Assembly (NCBI RefSeq): GCF_000987835.1
Contig: NZ_CP011308.1
Span: 1,550,001 to 1,614,000 of the forward strand
Length of the DNA stretch: 64,000 bases
Reading direction: 5' to 3'
Source of the DNA: Sulfurovum lithotrophicum
GTDB lineage: Bacteria > Campylobacterota > Campylobacteria > Campylobacterales > Sulfurovaceae
A program made the position numbers and the translations under genes. The notes below the pieces were generated by a model. It worked only from the letters and a program-made list of their open reading frames with translations. It made no database searches and was not told the DNA's origin. Positions 25,162 through 34,067 of this stretch are shown one piece after another. Within the stretch, counting starts at the first letter, position 1, and each line of letters opens with the position of its first letter.

Positions 25162-25531
25162 AAAAATAAAATCTGCTCTGGCACTTTTTTTTCTTGGATT
25201 TTCTGTATGGAGTATTGCACAAACCAATACCATTGATGAGAAAATAGATAAGATCAAGAAGGCTTCAGGCACAGAAAAAAAGCTGTTGCTAAAACAGTTG
25301 GAAGTAGATATATCACAACAAAAATATAATAGTATAGATACAAACAGATCTACAGAAAACAATAAAAGCATCGATGAAAATATAAAGGAGCATACGTCAA
25401 AAGATCTCAATTCTTCTACATGGAAGATGAATAAATGTGGCACAGGAAAATGCGGGACTGTGAAATGCGGAGTGGGCAAAAAGCCAAAAGCAGCAAAATC
25501 ACTTGAGACCAATGTACCAACCTGTGACTAA
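25136..25531 (+). CDS. Exported Cys-rich protein with triple KCG motif
   Basis: A 131-residue protein starting at TTG 25136, chosen because AAGGAGGA at 25123-25130 lies just before it and because a signal peptide (ILPKKIKSALALFFLGFSV) then starts correctly. The mature part is Lys/Asn/Ser-rich and probably extended. Near the end is NKCGTGKCGTVKCGVGKK: three Cys in KCG units three to four residues apart, plus a final Cys. It overlaps the SHOCT gene by 26 bp. No family recognised; a soft-metal binding role is inferred. Confidence 0.65.
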   Translation: MTLKKILPKKIKSALALFFLGFSVWSIAQTNTIDEKIDKIKKASGTEKKLLLKQLEVDISQQKYNSIDTNRSTENNKSIDENIKEHTSKDLNSSTWKMNKCGTGKCGTVKCGVGKKPKAAKSLETNVPTCD

Positions 25532-25558
25532 TACTGAAAATAGGTTATCTGAAGTACC

Positions 25559-26197
25559 ATGAATAAACAAATATTGCTTCTTGAAGATGACTTCAACCTG
25601 GGTGACACCATTAAAGACCTGCTTGTTGCAGGCGGATATCAAGTCGATTATGTTACAAGTGGGCAGACAGCGATAGATCTTACCTATGATCATCAGTATG
25701 ACCTGTATATCTTCGATATCAATATCCCGGATATTGATGGTTTGGATATTTTAAAAAGTCTTCGTAATGCGGATGATCTGACACCAGCTATTTTCATCAG
25801 CGCCATGACAGATTTAAAAACCGTACTCAAGGCTTTTGATGCAGGAGCTTATGATTTCATAAAGAAGCCTTTTTATTCAGAAGAGCTGCTCATTAAAGTC
25901 AACCTGAAGCTCATGGAAAAGGATCAAAAAATCCAATATAAAGATCTGGAATATTTCCCAAAAGAGAAAAAGCTGCTTCGAAACCAAAAGCTCGTATCTC
26001 TTGGTGAGGTCAGTACACAGATATTTGATCTCTTCCTTCATAATATCGGCAGAGTCATCAATAAAAATGAACTATATGAGTGCATGAACAATCCAGGTCC
26101 GAATGCATTGAGGTTTCATATCAGCAATATTAACAAAATAACCGGTATAGAGATCAAGAACATACGGGGAAGAGGATATATTCTTGAGCAAAGTTGA
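25559..26197 (+). CDS. OmpR-family response regulator
   Basis: A 212-residue regulator: receiver with EDD near 9, phospho-Asp in LYIFDINIPDIDG near 52, SAMTD, KPF near 103; short winged-helix output domain ending RGRGYILEQS. The output domain differs from the 20403 protein, consistent with another binding site. Overlaps the kinase gene by 14 bp. Last regulator in the cytochrome-SHOCT-KCG cassette. Confidence 0.9.
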   Translation: MNKQILLLEDDFNLGDTIKDLLVAGGYQVDYVTSGQTAIDLTYDHQYDLYIFDINIPDIDGLDILKSLRNADDLTPAIFISAMTDLKTVLKAFDAGAYDFIKKPFYSEELLIKVNLKLMEKDQKIQYKDLEYFPKEKKLLRNQKLVSLGEVSTQIFDLFLHNIGRVINKNELYECMNNPGPNALRFHISNINKITGIEIKNIRGRGYILEQS

Positions 26198-27269
26198 AAT
26201 AAATTCATTTATGAGAAGTATTGTTCTCTTTTTTGTTTCGTTGTCCATATTGATAATACTACTTTACAATCATATCTATCGTGACAAAGTGCAGACCCAT
26301 CAATACACGCTTTATTCCCAAATGCAGATTGCCAGTCTGACTTTACATAGCAGCATATTTACAATCAATTTTGTAGAAAAGTCAAAAGACAAGCAGCTTT
26401 ATAAACTTCTTCGTAACAAGAAGTCTCTTTATGCCTATTTTGAAATATTCAACTCAAAAAAATACTTTACAAAAGTTTCATACCCGCTAGAAAATTTTCG
26501 TAATGACATTGCCATCATCGAACGTGGGATTGTACATGAGATCATTCAAGCCTTATTCCTCGCATTTATTGTCTCTGTACTTTTCTCATTTTATGCACTC
26601 TACCCATTAAAACAATCGTTAAAAATGACAAATGAATTCATAAAAGACATACTGCATGATTTCAATACACCCATCTCTACCATCAGGTTAAACCTCAGGC
26701 TCCTACCAGAATCAAACCCTAAAATAAAACAGAGGATAGCCAGTGCAGTAGATACGATTTTGAACCTTCAGAAGAACCTCAAGGAGTTTATCAATGAAGA
26801 TATGGGAGAACGTGAAGCATTTGACATCAAATCACTGATCGAACAAAGAATAGCATTCTTCTCCGGCAGCTACCCCCATATATATTTCAATTTAGATATG
26901 GAATCAAAAAATATATATACCTACAAAAATGCAATGATCCGGATCATTGACAATCTTTTGTCAAACGCATGTAAGTACAGTAACAATGAAGGTAATGTAT
27001 CTGTTTCCTTGGATCAAAATATATTATCGATCAAAGATAACGGGATCGGAATCAAAAACCCTAAAAAAATATTTGACAGGTTTTACAAAGAAACATCAAG
27101 AGGTTTGGGCATCGGTCTGCACATCGTTGACAAATTGGCAAAAAAAATGGATATTAAAATTGAAGTCCGATCCAAAATAAATAAAGGGTCTGTGTTCAAA
27201 CTTGACCTATCTGCCATTATGGATCAATCACAGCAAACCAGGCAGACAAACACAAAGGATTACCTATGA
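26184..27269 (+). CDS. Sensor histidine kinase
   Basis: A 361-residue kinase starting at TTG 26184; AGAGGA, encoded inside the conserved RGRGY end of the regulator, is its Shine-Dalgarno. Two membrane helices (near 10-28 and 120-142) border a sensor loop of about 90 residues. HisKA has LHDFNTPISTIR, the N box DNLLSNACKYSN, G1 DNGIGIKN and G2 GLGIGLHIVDK. All boxes are intact. It ends with ATGA shared with the PepSY-like gene. Confidence 0.9.
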   Translation: MSKVEINSFMRSIVLFFVSLSILIILLYNHIYRDKVQTHQYTLYSQMQIASLTLHSSIFTINFVEKSKDKQLYKLLRNKKSLYAYFEIFNSKKYFTKVSYPLENFRNDIAIIERGIVHEIIQALFLAFIVSVLFSFYALYPLKQSLKMTNEFIKDILHDFNTPISTIRLNLRLLPESNPKIKQRIASAVDTILNLQKNLKEFINEDMGEREAFDIKSLIEQRIAFFSGSYPHIYFNLDMESKNIYTYKNAMIRIIDNLLSNACKYSNNEGNVSVSLDQNILSIKDNGIGIKNPKKIFDRFYKETSRGLGIGLHIVDKLAKKMDIKIEVRSKINKGSVFKLDLSAIMDQSQQTRQTNTKDYL

Positions 27270-27604
27270 AATATTTACTATTCACACTTGCTTTTTGTAC
27301 AATAATTTACGCTCAGACCATGTCAGACTCTGAACACATAGACCTGCATATGGAGTCAGCAAAACAGACCGACAAGACTCAATTACATCAAATGCATAAG
27401 ATAGACGAGAACGAAGCAATGAAAATTACCTAAAAACAGTGTAAGGAGGACAATATCAAACTGACGCTCAAGCATCACAAAAAGTATCTTTACTATCTTG
27501 GCATGACAACAGACTGCAAGGTCTACATCAATGCACTTAACGGTAAGATACTTACACCTGAAGAGATCAAAAAAAAAGCAGTAACGGATAAAACAGATGA
27601 CTGA
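27266..27604 (+). pseudogene. PepSY-like gene interrupted by an in-frame TAA
   Basis: Starts in an ATGA overlap with the kinase. Signal peptide MKYLLFTLAFCTIIYAQTM, then EHIDLH and LHQMHKIDENEA as in the intact paralogue at 31422-31757. After AMKIT the frame meets TAA at 27431-27433, then continues without other lesions (KQCKEDNIKLTLKHHKKYLY to INALNGKIL) to 27604. Exactly the PepSY-like domain is lost. A single base change would repair it, so the mutation is recent or a sequence error. Confidence 0.8.
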
Positions 27605-27617
27605 CCAAGGAAACAAT

Positions 27618-29507
27618 ATGAAAAAGAAAAAAGAAAACCAGTTTCATTCATGGATCACCTACCCTCCTCTGCGAAACGCTCTGATAGCAGCCATCATTGC
27701 GTTGATTACATTCGGTATGGAATACTTTCTGCAAATCAGCAGTACCATTACGACCCCCATGTATATCATTGCTATTGTCATTGGCGGATACCTTTGGGTC
27801 CGGGAGGGGATTGAAGAGCTCATTGTTGAGCATGAGATCAGCATATCCATGCTGATGATATGGGCGACATCCGGGGCAGCCTACCTTGGAATGTGGGATG
27901 AAGCGGCGGCTCTTGTAGTCCTTTACGGTGCTGCCGAGGGGATAGAAGAATACACTTTCAGTAAAACACGTAATGCCATCCGCTCCCTGCTCGACCTTGC
28001 ACCCAAAGAGGCACGGCTCGTACGAAACGGTGCCGAAGAGATCGTTCCAGCCGAAACATTGAAAGTCGGTGACAGGTTCAACGTTCTTCCTGGAGAATCC
28101 GTACCTACCGACGGTATCATCATCACAGGAGAATCAAGTCTGGATGAATCCCCTGTCACAGGTGAATCTATGCCGGTGAAGAAGAAAGCCGGGGAGAAGG
28201 TATTTGCTGCCACCATCAATGGTGAATCAGCCCTTCTTGTCGAAGCGACCACAGCATTTTCGGACAATACACTCTCTCGTATCATCGAACTTGTCGAAAA
28301 TGCACAGGAGCAAAAAGGCCATGCGCAGATGTGGATGGAACGTTTTGGACGCGTTTACAGTCCCATTGTACTGCTAAGTGCCATATTGCTTATGATTGTT
28401 CCATTTGTTACAGGAGCAGACTCTGCCTACTGGATAGAAAAAGCCGTGATCCTGCTTGTTGCAGCAGCACCCTGTGCACTTGTTATTTCCCTCCCCATCG
28501 CTATGGCAGCAGGCATAAGCGGTGCAGCCAAACGGGGGATCCTCATCAAAGGAGGTGCACATCTTGAACATTTGGGTGTTATCGAAACCATCGCTTTTGA
28601 CAAGACCGGTACGCTTACCTATGGTAAACCGAAAGTCACTGATGTCATCACTTTTCAAGAAGATGAGAGAGCACTTCTAAGCAAGGCGGCATCTCTTGAA
28701 CAGTACTCTACACATCCTCTTGCCAAAGCCATCGTCATATATGCCAAAGGAAATAATATCCCCCTGTTACCGGCAGATGCTTCAAAAACACTGATCGGTT
28801 CAGGCGTACAGGGACACATCGATGACATGCTTTGGTACCTGGGCAGCCCCAAGCTCTTTGAAGAGCTTGGCATAGAACTCAAAGCGCATACTTCCATCAT
28901 TGAAGATCTGCAATCGGCAGGCAAGACCGTTGTACTTCTTGGTAACAGAGATCAACTTCTGGGCCTCATTGCTATTCAGGACACCATACGGGAAAATGCA
29001 GCGAATGTCATTAAAAAACTTCACGGTCTCGGTATAAAAACTGTCATGTTGACCGGGGACAATTCCAAAACAGCACAAAGGGTGGCAGAACAGCTCGGTA
29101 TGGATGATGTCCGTGCTTCACTTAAACCCGATGACAAAGTAAACGCCATCAAGGAACTGATGAAATCAGGTCCGACACTGATGGTGGGAGACGGGGTAAA
29201 CGATGCACCTGCACTTGCAACAGCCACCTGCGGCATGGCTATGGGAGCCGCAGGTACGGATGCTGCCATAGAAGCAGCAGATATTGCGTTGATGGCAGAT
29301 GATCTGAACAAGATCATTGAAGCCATGAAGATAGGTCAAAAAGCCCGTCGTGTCAGCAAACAGAACATTGTATTTGCGATCATTATACTTGCCATTTTGA
29401 TTCCTTCGGGAGTGGGAGGACTCATCTCTGTCGCCATGGCTGTACTTGTACATGAAGCCAGTGAGCTACTGGCCGTTGCCAACGGACTGAGGTCCGGAAA
29501 GATATGA
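27618..29507 (+). CDS. P1B-type metal ATPase with APC motif
   Basis: A 629-residue pump without N-terminal metal domain. ATG 27618 follows AAGGAAACAAT. Visible: actuator TGES, translocation motif APC at 284-286 in place of the usual CPC or SPC, phosphorylation site DKTGT at 328, [16 protein letters not shown], and a last helix HEASELLAVANGLR where Zn/Cd pumps have HEGSTLLV. The final helix and absence of Cu signatures suggest a divalent ion (Zn, Cd, Co or Mn), not Cu(I). It belongs to the regulator-kinase-PepSY operon. The missing first Cys would alter ion preference. Confidence 0.85.
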   Translation: MKKKKENQFHSWITYPPLRNALIAAIIALITFGMEYFLQISSTITTPMYIIAIVIGGYLWVREGIEELIVEHEISISMLMIWATSGAAYLGMWDEAAALVVLYGAAEGIEEYTFSKTRNAIRSLLDLAPKEARLVRNGAEEIVPAETLKVGDRFNVLPGESVPTDGIIITGESSLDESPVTGESMPVKKKAGEKVFAATINGESALLVEATTAFSDNTLSRIIELVENAQEQKGHAQMWMERFGRVYSPIVLLSAILLMIVPFVTGADSAYWIEKAVILLVAAAPCALVISLPIAMAAGISGAAKRGILIKGGAHLEHLGVIETIAFDKTGTLTYGKPKVTDVITFQEDERALLSKAASLEQYSTHPLAKAIVIYAKGNNIPLLPADASKTLIGSGVQGHIDDMLWYLGSPKLFEELGIELKAHTSIIEDLQSAGKTVVLLGNRDQLLGLIAIQDTIRENAANVIKKLHGLGIKTVMLTGDNSKTAQRVAEQLGMDDVRASLKPDDKVNAIKELMKSGPTLMVGDGVNDAPALATATCGMAMGAAGTDAAIEAADIALMADDLNKIIEAMKIGQKARRVSKQNIVFAIIILAILIPSGVGGLISVAMAVLVHEASELLAVANGLRSGKI

Positions 29508-29520
29508 TGCACGTGTCTGA

Positions 29521-30891
29521 TCAATCCGAAATAATATCCAGAGTATCAAAAAACTCTTTCGGATCTTCATAGCCATAGAAGAGATCATTTTTAAGTTCCT
29601 TTCCGTTTCTATCAAAAAAGACGAAAGAGGGCGAGCCGAAGATATTAAAGCGTTTTCGGATCGCCTGGCTCTTTTCATCGGAAGTATCAGTAATATTGAC
29701 CTTGACAGCAACATACTTCTCCTTCAATTTTGCCCTGACCTTCGGATCCTGGAATGTAGTGGCATTCAGCTTCTTGCAGACAGGGCAGGTATCTTTATAG
29801 AAATAGATGATCAGGAGTTTTCTGGCTTTGATCGCCTCTTTTATTTTGGCATCAAGCTCCCTCTCGTCTTTCACAAGCGTAAAAGGAATATAGTTCTTCT
29901 CATCGATCACAGAAACGTTATTCAGAGAGAGTTTTGGCAGAGGATGAAGTATATCTCTCTGACCATATGCCGCACCTATAAGCAGGAGCATACCCCATAC
30001 CAGCACCACGATCCCTATGCCTTTGAGGAATTTGTACCATCCTCTTGCCTCTTCACCCAAAGGACGCAAAGCCCCCAGGTAGATACTCACGACGATGAAT
30101 AAAATACCCCAGGGAAGAAGCGGCGGTACAAGATCTAGCTCATTGAAAATGTAGATGGCTGTGGCCAGAAGCAGTACACCGAATGTGTATTTAATCTTAT
30201 TCATCCACTCACCGGCTTTTGGTAACAGATGTCCCGCACCCAGTCCCAGAAGCAGCAAAGGTATACCCATACCCAAAGCCAGGAAGAACATCGTGACCGC
30301 ACCGAGCATCGGATCTGCTTTGGCAATAGCGATACCCAGGAACGAAATGAGTATGGGAGAGACACAGGCACCCAGGATCAAAGCGGAAATGGCACCGAGT
30401 AAAAAGACCATTGGACCGCTGCCTCCCTTGATATGCTGGGAACTGGCGTTCAGTTTTGACTGTATAAATGAAGGAAGCTGTATTTCGTACAGTCCGAACA
30501 TAGAAAGTGCCATAGCTACAAAGATCAGAGAGATGGCCCCTATGGCCCATACATTTTGAAAATAAGCCTGCAACTGTTCCCCAGTAGCACCTGCCAGTGC
30601 ACCCATGACCGTGTAAGTCAGTATGGTCCCCAGCACATAGGCAGCAGAAAGATACAGGGCTTTGGCCTTGGTAATTTCCTTTCCCTGCCCTACGATAATA
30701 CTTGATACAATGGGTACCATCGGAAGTACACAGGGTGTAAAAGTAAGCAAAAGACCTGCCACAAAAGAGCCCAGCGCCAGACTGAGCACCCCTTCATTCC
30801 CGGAAACCGTCTCCGTATCCACTCCTGCATAAAGCAGTGTAGCTGACAGCAAAACAAATACTGACAGAATCATCCATCTATTTTTTTTCAT
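29521..30891 (-). CDS. dsbD: DsbD-type thiol:disulfide interchange protein, lacking alpha domain
   Basis: A 456-residue inner-membrane electron transporter. Signal/anchor at 1-22, then the eight-helix beta domain with its Cys pair in LTFTPCVLPM and ILGACVSPI, then a periplasmic thioredoxin domain with KDTCPVCKKLN (near 350) . The N-terminal DsbD-alpha domain of E. coli is absent, as in CcdA-thioredoxin or ScsB-like variants. Transcribed from a metal-box promoter divergent from the tripartite pump; it likely keeps the Cys-rich periplasmic peptides and cytochromes of this island reduced. Confidence 0.9.
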   Translation of the reverse strand: MKKNRWMILSVFVLLSATLLYAGVDTETVSGNEGVLSLALGSFVAGLLLTFTPCVLPMVPIVSSIIVGQGKEITKAKALYLSAAYVLGTILTYTVMGALAGATGEQLQAYFQNVWAIGAISLIFVAMALSMFGLYEIQLPSFIQSKLNASSQHIKGGSGPMVFLLGAISALILGACVSPILISFLGIAIAKADPMLGAVTMFFLALGMGIPLLLLGLGAGHLLPKAGEWMNKIKYTFGVLLLATAIYIFNELDLVPPLLPWGILFIVVSIYLGALRPLGEEARGWYKFLKGIGIVVLVWGMLLLIGAAYGQRDILHPLPKLSLNNVSVIDEKNYIPFTLVKDERELDAKIKEAIKARKLLIIYFYKDTCPVCKKLNATTFQDPKVRAKLKEKYVAVKVNITDTSDEKSQAIRKRFNIFGSPSFVFFDRNGKELKNDLFYGYEDPKEFFDTLDIISD

Positions 30892-30923
30892 TTTATTTAC
30901 CTATGTATTGAAATTATATAAGC

Positions 30924-30955
30924 AGTATAATCAAAGCCTGTGCAAGGTTTGTGTA
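30924..30955 (-). promoter_or_regulatory. Metal-box promoter of dsbD
   Basis: Minus strand: TACACA-N5-TGCACA (30955-30939), 9 bp (GGCTTTGAT), -10 TATACT (30929-30924), 33 bp before the dsbD ATG. Back to back with the pump promoter at 30964. Confidence 0.75.
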
Positions 30956-30963
30956 GATACCAC

Positions 30964-30995
30964 TGCACACTCCTTACACGAAAATAAAATATAAT
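30964..30995 (+). promoter_or_regulatory. Metal-box promoter of the tripartite pump operon
   Basis: Plus strand: TGCACA-N5-TACACG (30964-30980), 9 bp (AAAATAAAA), -10 TATAAT (30990-30995). It precedes the small His/Cys peptide gene at 31053 and, through it, the pump genes to 37121. Confidence 0.75.
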
Positions 30996-31052
30996 AAATG
31001 AATAAAGTATATTTCCGTTATACTACAACAAATATTTCAGAAGGGAGAAGCA

Positions 31053-31358
31053 GTGAAAAGTGCCATATTGAAACTTTTACTATTGTCAGCGTTATTTTTC
31101 AATATTGCCCATGCCGTTGTCATCGCTTCTGAAGAGCATTGCGTACATGAAAGTGCCAAGGAATATGTACAGGAAGTGGATCACGGCACGAAGTGTGGTG
31201 ATCTTTGTGATTTTCACCACTTCTTTCATATGAGTGCTATCATCACACCTGTTATACAGCATATGCCAACTATTCAGCACGCAGAACAGCCCGATACGAA
31301 ACTGCTCACCTACCACCCACCTTTCAAAGAAACCGAAAACAAACCCCCTATAGCCTGA
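31053..31358 (+). CDS. Small exported His/Cys-rich protein
   Basis: A 101-residue protein from GTG 31053 (AAGGGAGAAGCA before it) with signal peptide MKSAILKLLLLSALFFNIAHAV. The mature part holds EEHCVHESAKE, KCGDLCDFHHFFHMS and a C-terminal YHPPFKE. The composition of His, Cys and Met suggests metal binding. It resembles in design the protein at 42535-42816, which also leads a metal-transport operon. First gene after the pump promoter; family not recognised. Confidence 0.7.
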   Translation: MKSAILKLLLLSALFFNIAHAVVIASEEHCVHESAKEYVQEVDHGTKCGDLCDFHHFFHMSAIITPVIQHMPTIQHAEQPDTKLLTYHPPFKETENKPPIA

Positions 31359-31421
31359 TCCTTTTACCGGCACCATAGTTCTCTTTACAGAGCACTTTAA
31401 AACCCTAATTCAAGGATTACA

Positions 31422-31757
31422 ATGAAATACCCATTATTCATACTTGGTTTTTGCACATCTATGTATGCGCAGACCATGTCAGCATCAGAACATCTCGATC
31501 TGCACAGATACAACCATCGTCCGTCACTGAAACATATGGATGAGAAAAATGCACATCGATTACATAAAATAGACGAAGACCAGGCGAAGAAGATAGCCGC
31601 CAGGGTGTGCAGGAACAGTGACGTAAAACTCACATTGACACATCGCGGATCCTACCTTTACTATATTGCCAGGACCACGAAATGCACGGTTTACATCAAT
31701 GCACTCGACGGAACGGTCATCGATCCGAAAAAAATCAACACGGAGAAAAAACAATGA
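31422..31757 (+). CDS. PepSY-like small exported protein, intact copy
   Basis: A 111-residue protein: signal peptide MKYPLFILGFCTSMYAQTMS, then EHLDLHRYNHRPS and a PepSY-like domain (KIDEDQAKKIAARVC, VKLTLTHRGSYLYYI, TVYINALDGTVIDPKKI). Two Cys (in RVCRN and TKCTVY) are conserved in the interrupted copy at 27266, as are several His in the linker. PepSY domains usually bind or inhibit partner proteins; here a metal or redox role is likely but unproven. ATGA overlap with the next gene. Confidence 0.75.
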   Translation: MKYPLFILGFCTSMYAQTMSASEHLDLHRYNHRPSLKHMDEKNAHRLHKIDEDQAKKIAARVCRNSDVKLTLTHRGSYLYYIARTTKCTVYINALDGTVIDPKKINTEKKQ

Positions 31758-32929
31758 AACGAATGGGTTACCTCTTTTGCATATTTTCACTCAGTCTTTA
31801 CGGCATGAGTTACGAAACATTCAAAGCAAAGACACTGAAAAACTCGAAGATACTGAAAAGCCAGACACTCACCCTGCAGACGGCACAACAGAAGAACAAC
31901 ATACTGCTGAGGGCTTCGAACCCGGTAATGAACCTGGAACTCTCAAATTACAACGAGAACGCCGGAGGAAGCAATATCGAATACGCAGCCGGACTTTCCC
32001 AGACCATCCGTACCGGAAGCTACATGGATGGACTGCAGGAGAAAGCAAATGCAAATTCACTGCTGAGCAAAGCTTTTGTCACACAGGGACGTGCCGGCTA
32101 CATCAAAACACTCGAAAACCTCTACACACAGTATGTCTACCAGAGCAAGATGCTGTCGCTTCTGGACCAGGAGTACACACTCTCCAACAGAGTGACTGCC
32201 ATGGTAAAAGAACGCTACAAGAGCGGCTCTGAAAACCGTGTCGCCTACCTTCAGGCCCGAACGGAAACACTGACGCTCAAAACAATGAAATATACGACGA
32301 AGCAGGAGCTTGTCAAGCTCTATTACCAACTGCTTGCCATAGCGGGACTGAGCCAGAAAGTCTCTCTGGAGAAACGTTTCATCTATTCTGTCTCTTCCAA
32401 AACAAAGAGCAGTGCCAAACTGAGTCCGCAGCAGCAGGTTCTCAAGGCAAAAGAGAAACTCTACCGGAGTGACTACAGCATCAACCAGAGCAGTTTCCGA
32501 AATTTCGATCTCTATACCAGTGTGGAGCAGGAACCCGACCAGGGTATCGTACGTGTGGGAGTGAGCATCCCCCTCTCCGTCAACAATGACAGAAGCGAAG
32601 AGAGAATGCTGGCAAAGCTCAAAATGCAGCAGACGCAGCTGGACAATGAGCAGCTCTCTATCAGCATACGTTCGCAAAAACAGATGCTCAAAGCAGCCCT
32701 CAGAGAACTTTCCGCGCAGTACCACGCACTCAGGAGCCTGCAGAAAGAACAGCAGGAACTTACCACCCTTCTCCAGGAAGGATACAAGATAGCCAAAGGC
32801 TCGCTCTTTCAACTGATGACAGCGAAGAACAAGCTCATTCAGACAAGAAAAGCCCTGCTTCAGACACAAAAAATGATCAACGATCAAAAAATAGAATTAC
32901 GTTTTTTACAAGGAGACTACAATGATTAA
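31754..32929 (+). CDS. TolC/CusC-like outer-membrane channel
   Basis: A 391-residue outer-membrane efflux protein with signal peptide (MKRMGYLFCIFSLSLYG). Long heptad-rich helices and the two repeat halves of the OEP family are visible, for example AKTLKNSKILKSQTLTLQ and ANSLLSKAFVTQGRAGY. It is somewhat shorter than TolC (about 470). Start ATG 31754 sits in ATGA overlap with the PepSY gene. It is the channel of the pump with the two genes downstream. Confidence 0.8.
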   Translation: MKRMGYLFCIFSLSLYGMSYETFKAKTLKNSKILKSQTLTLQTAQQKNNILLRASNPVMNLELSNYNENAGGSNIEYAAGLSQTIRTGSYMDGLQEKANANSLLSKAFVTQGRAGYIKTLENLYTQYVYQSKMLSLLDQEYTLSNRVTAMVKERYKSGSENRVAYLQARTETLTLKTMKYTTKQELVKLYYQLLAIAGLSQKVSLEKRFIYSVSSKTKSSAKLSPQQQVLKAKEKLYRSDYSINQSSFRNFDLYTSVEQEPDQGIVRVGVSIPLSVNNDRSEERMLAKLKMQQTQLDNEQLSISIRSQKQMLKAALRELSAQYHALRSLQKEQQELTTLLQEGYKIAKGSLFQLMTAKNKLIQTRKALLQTQKMINDQKIELRFLQGDYND

Positions 32930-34058
32930 GACTTTACTGCTCATAGTGCCGATACTGGCTTTTGCCGGCGAAACGGCCACGAATAAAATAACGATGGACC
33001 ATGCCAAGATAAAACCTTTGGGAAAGATCGTCCGTACCAATGCACAGATCACCCAGCTTTCCGACCAGAAACAGAAGATCGTCTCCAGACTTCCGGGACA
33101 TGTCGAGAAATATTTCGTCACCACCGGACAGCATGTAAGAAAAGGCGAAAAAGTAGTACTTATAGAGTCCATAGAACTCTCAAAGATGTCTGCGAACTAT
33201 GTCGCCCTGAAGCAACAGGCCAAAGCGGCCAAAGAACAACTTGCTACAGCGAAAAAGCTTTATAAGAAAGGCCTGACCTCCCAGAATGAACTCAACCAGA
33301 AGATCATCGAGATAGAAGAGATACTTGCTCAGCAAAACGCTCTTGCTTCACAGCTCAATTCACTGGGGATCGATGCGAAAAAACTGACCACTGCAACCGA
33401 CAAGTTCATCCTCTATGCCCATGCCGACGGCGTGGTCGGACAGATATTCGTTCCCCTTCACTCCAATGTCAATGCCGAAGATCCTCTCATGTCCATTGTC
33501 AACCAAAGCGCCTATTATGCCATCGCCTATGTGGATTTGAACGATGCCATGAAAGTGACAGCCAAAACAACGGGTTTCGTTACATTTGCCGGGAAGAAGT
33601 ATCCTGCGCACTTCGTACAGCTTCTGCCCACCATCGACGAAGAGACACAGCGCGCCAAAGTACTTTTCATGATGATGAATTACCCAGAAAATATACTCAT
33701 CAATGCCTTTACGGAGATGGAGATATCGCTTGAGCCGTACAGAAATGCACTCATGATAAAAAAATCTGCCCTCTCTCTCTTTCAGGGCGAATGGGTCGTC
33801 TTTGAAGAAGCCCGTCATGAAGACGAGGAACATGCTGCAGAAAAGCCGCATGGCCATAACAAAGAGGCAAAAGAGCATGAGGAGGAAGGCGAAGAAGAGG
33901 AAGAAGCACCCTATGTACCCAAAGTGGTCAAGATCATTGCCTACTACGGGGATGATGTTGCCATTGAAGGGCTTGACAAAGGTGAAGAGTATGTCTCTGA
34001 CGGTGTTTATTTCGTCAAGTCTATGCTGCTGAAATCTTCACTGGGTGATGGGGATTAG
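32922..34058 (+). CDS. RND membrane-fusion protein (CusB/CzcB-like)
   Basis: A 378-residue periplasmic adaptor: signal peptide MIKTLLLIVPILAFAGE, lipoyl half-motifs (SRLPGHVEKYFVTTGQHVRKGEKV), a short alpha-hairpin (about 85-145) and beta-barrel. A His/Glu-rich insert near 300-332 (ARHEDEEHAAEKPHGHNKEA plus poly-Glu) is probably a metal-binding loop. Overlaps the channel gene by 8 bp and precedes the RND gene by 9 bp. Confidence 0.88.
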   Translation: MIKTLLLIVPILAFAGETATNKITMDHAKIKPLGKIVRTNAQITQLSDQKQKIVSRLPGHVEKYFVTTGQHVRKGEKVVLIESIELSKMSANYVALKQQAKAAKEQLATAKKLYKKGLTSQNELNQKIIEIEEILAQQNALASQLNSLGIDAKKLTTATDKFILYAHADGVVGQIFVPLHSNVNAEDPLMSIVNQSAYYAIAYVDLNDAMKVTAKTTGFVTFAGKKYPAHFVQLLPTIDEETQRAKVLFMMMNYPENILINAFTEMEISLEPYRNALMIKKSALSLFQGEWVVFEEARHEDEEHAAEKPHGHNKEAKEHEEEGEEEEEAPYVPKVVKIIAYYGDDVAIEGLDKGEEYVSDGVYFVKSMLLKSSLGDGD

Positions 34059-34067
34059 GAGTAGATT

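Noticed and set aside
27431-27433. Recoded stop codon in the PepSY-like gene
   Set aside because: The codon is TAA, not TGA or TAG, and there is no adjacent structure suggesting programmed recoding.
32057-32887. Minus-strand 276-codon frame opposite the outer-membrane channel gene
   Set aside because: Long only because of codon bias in the real gene; no recognisable domain.
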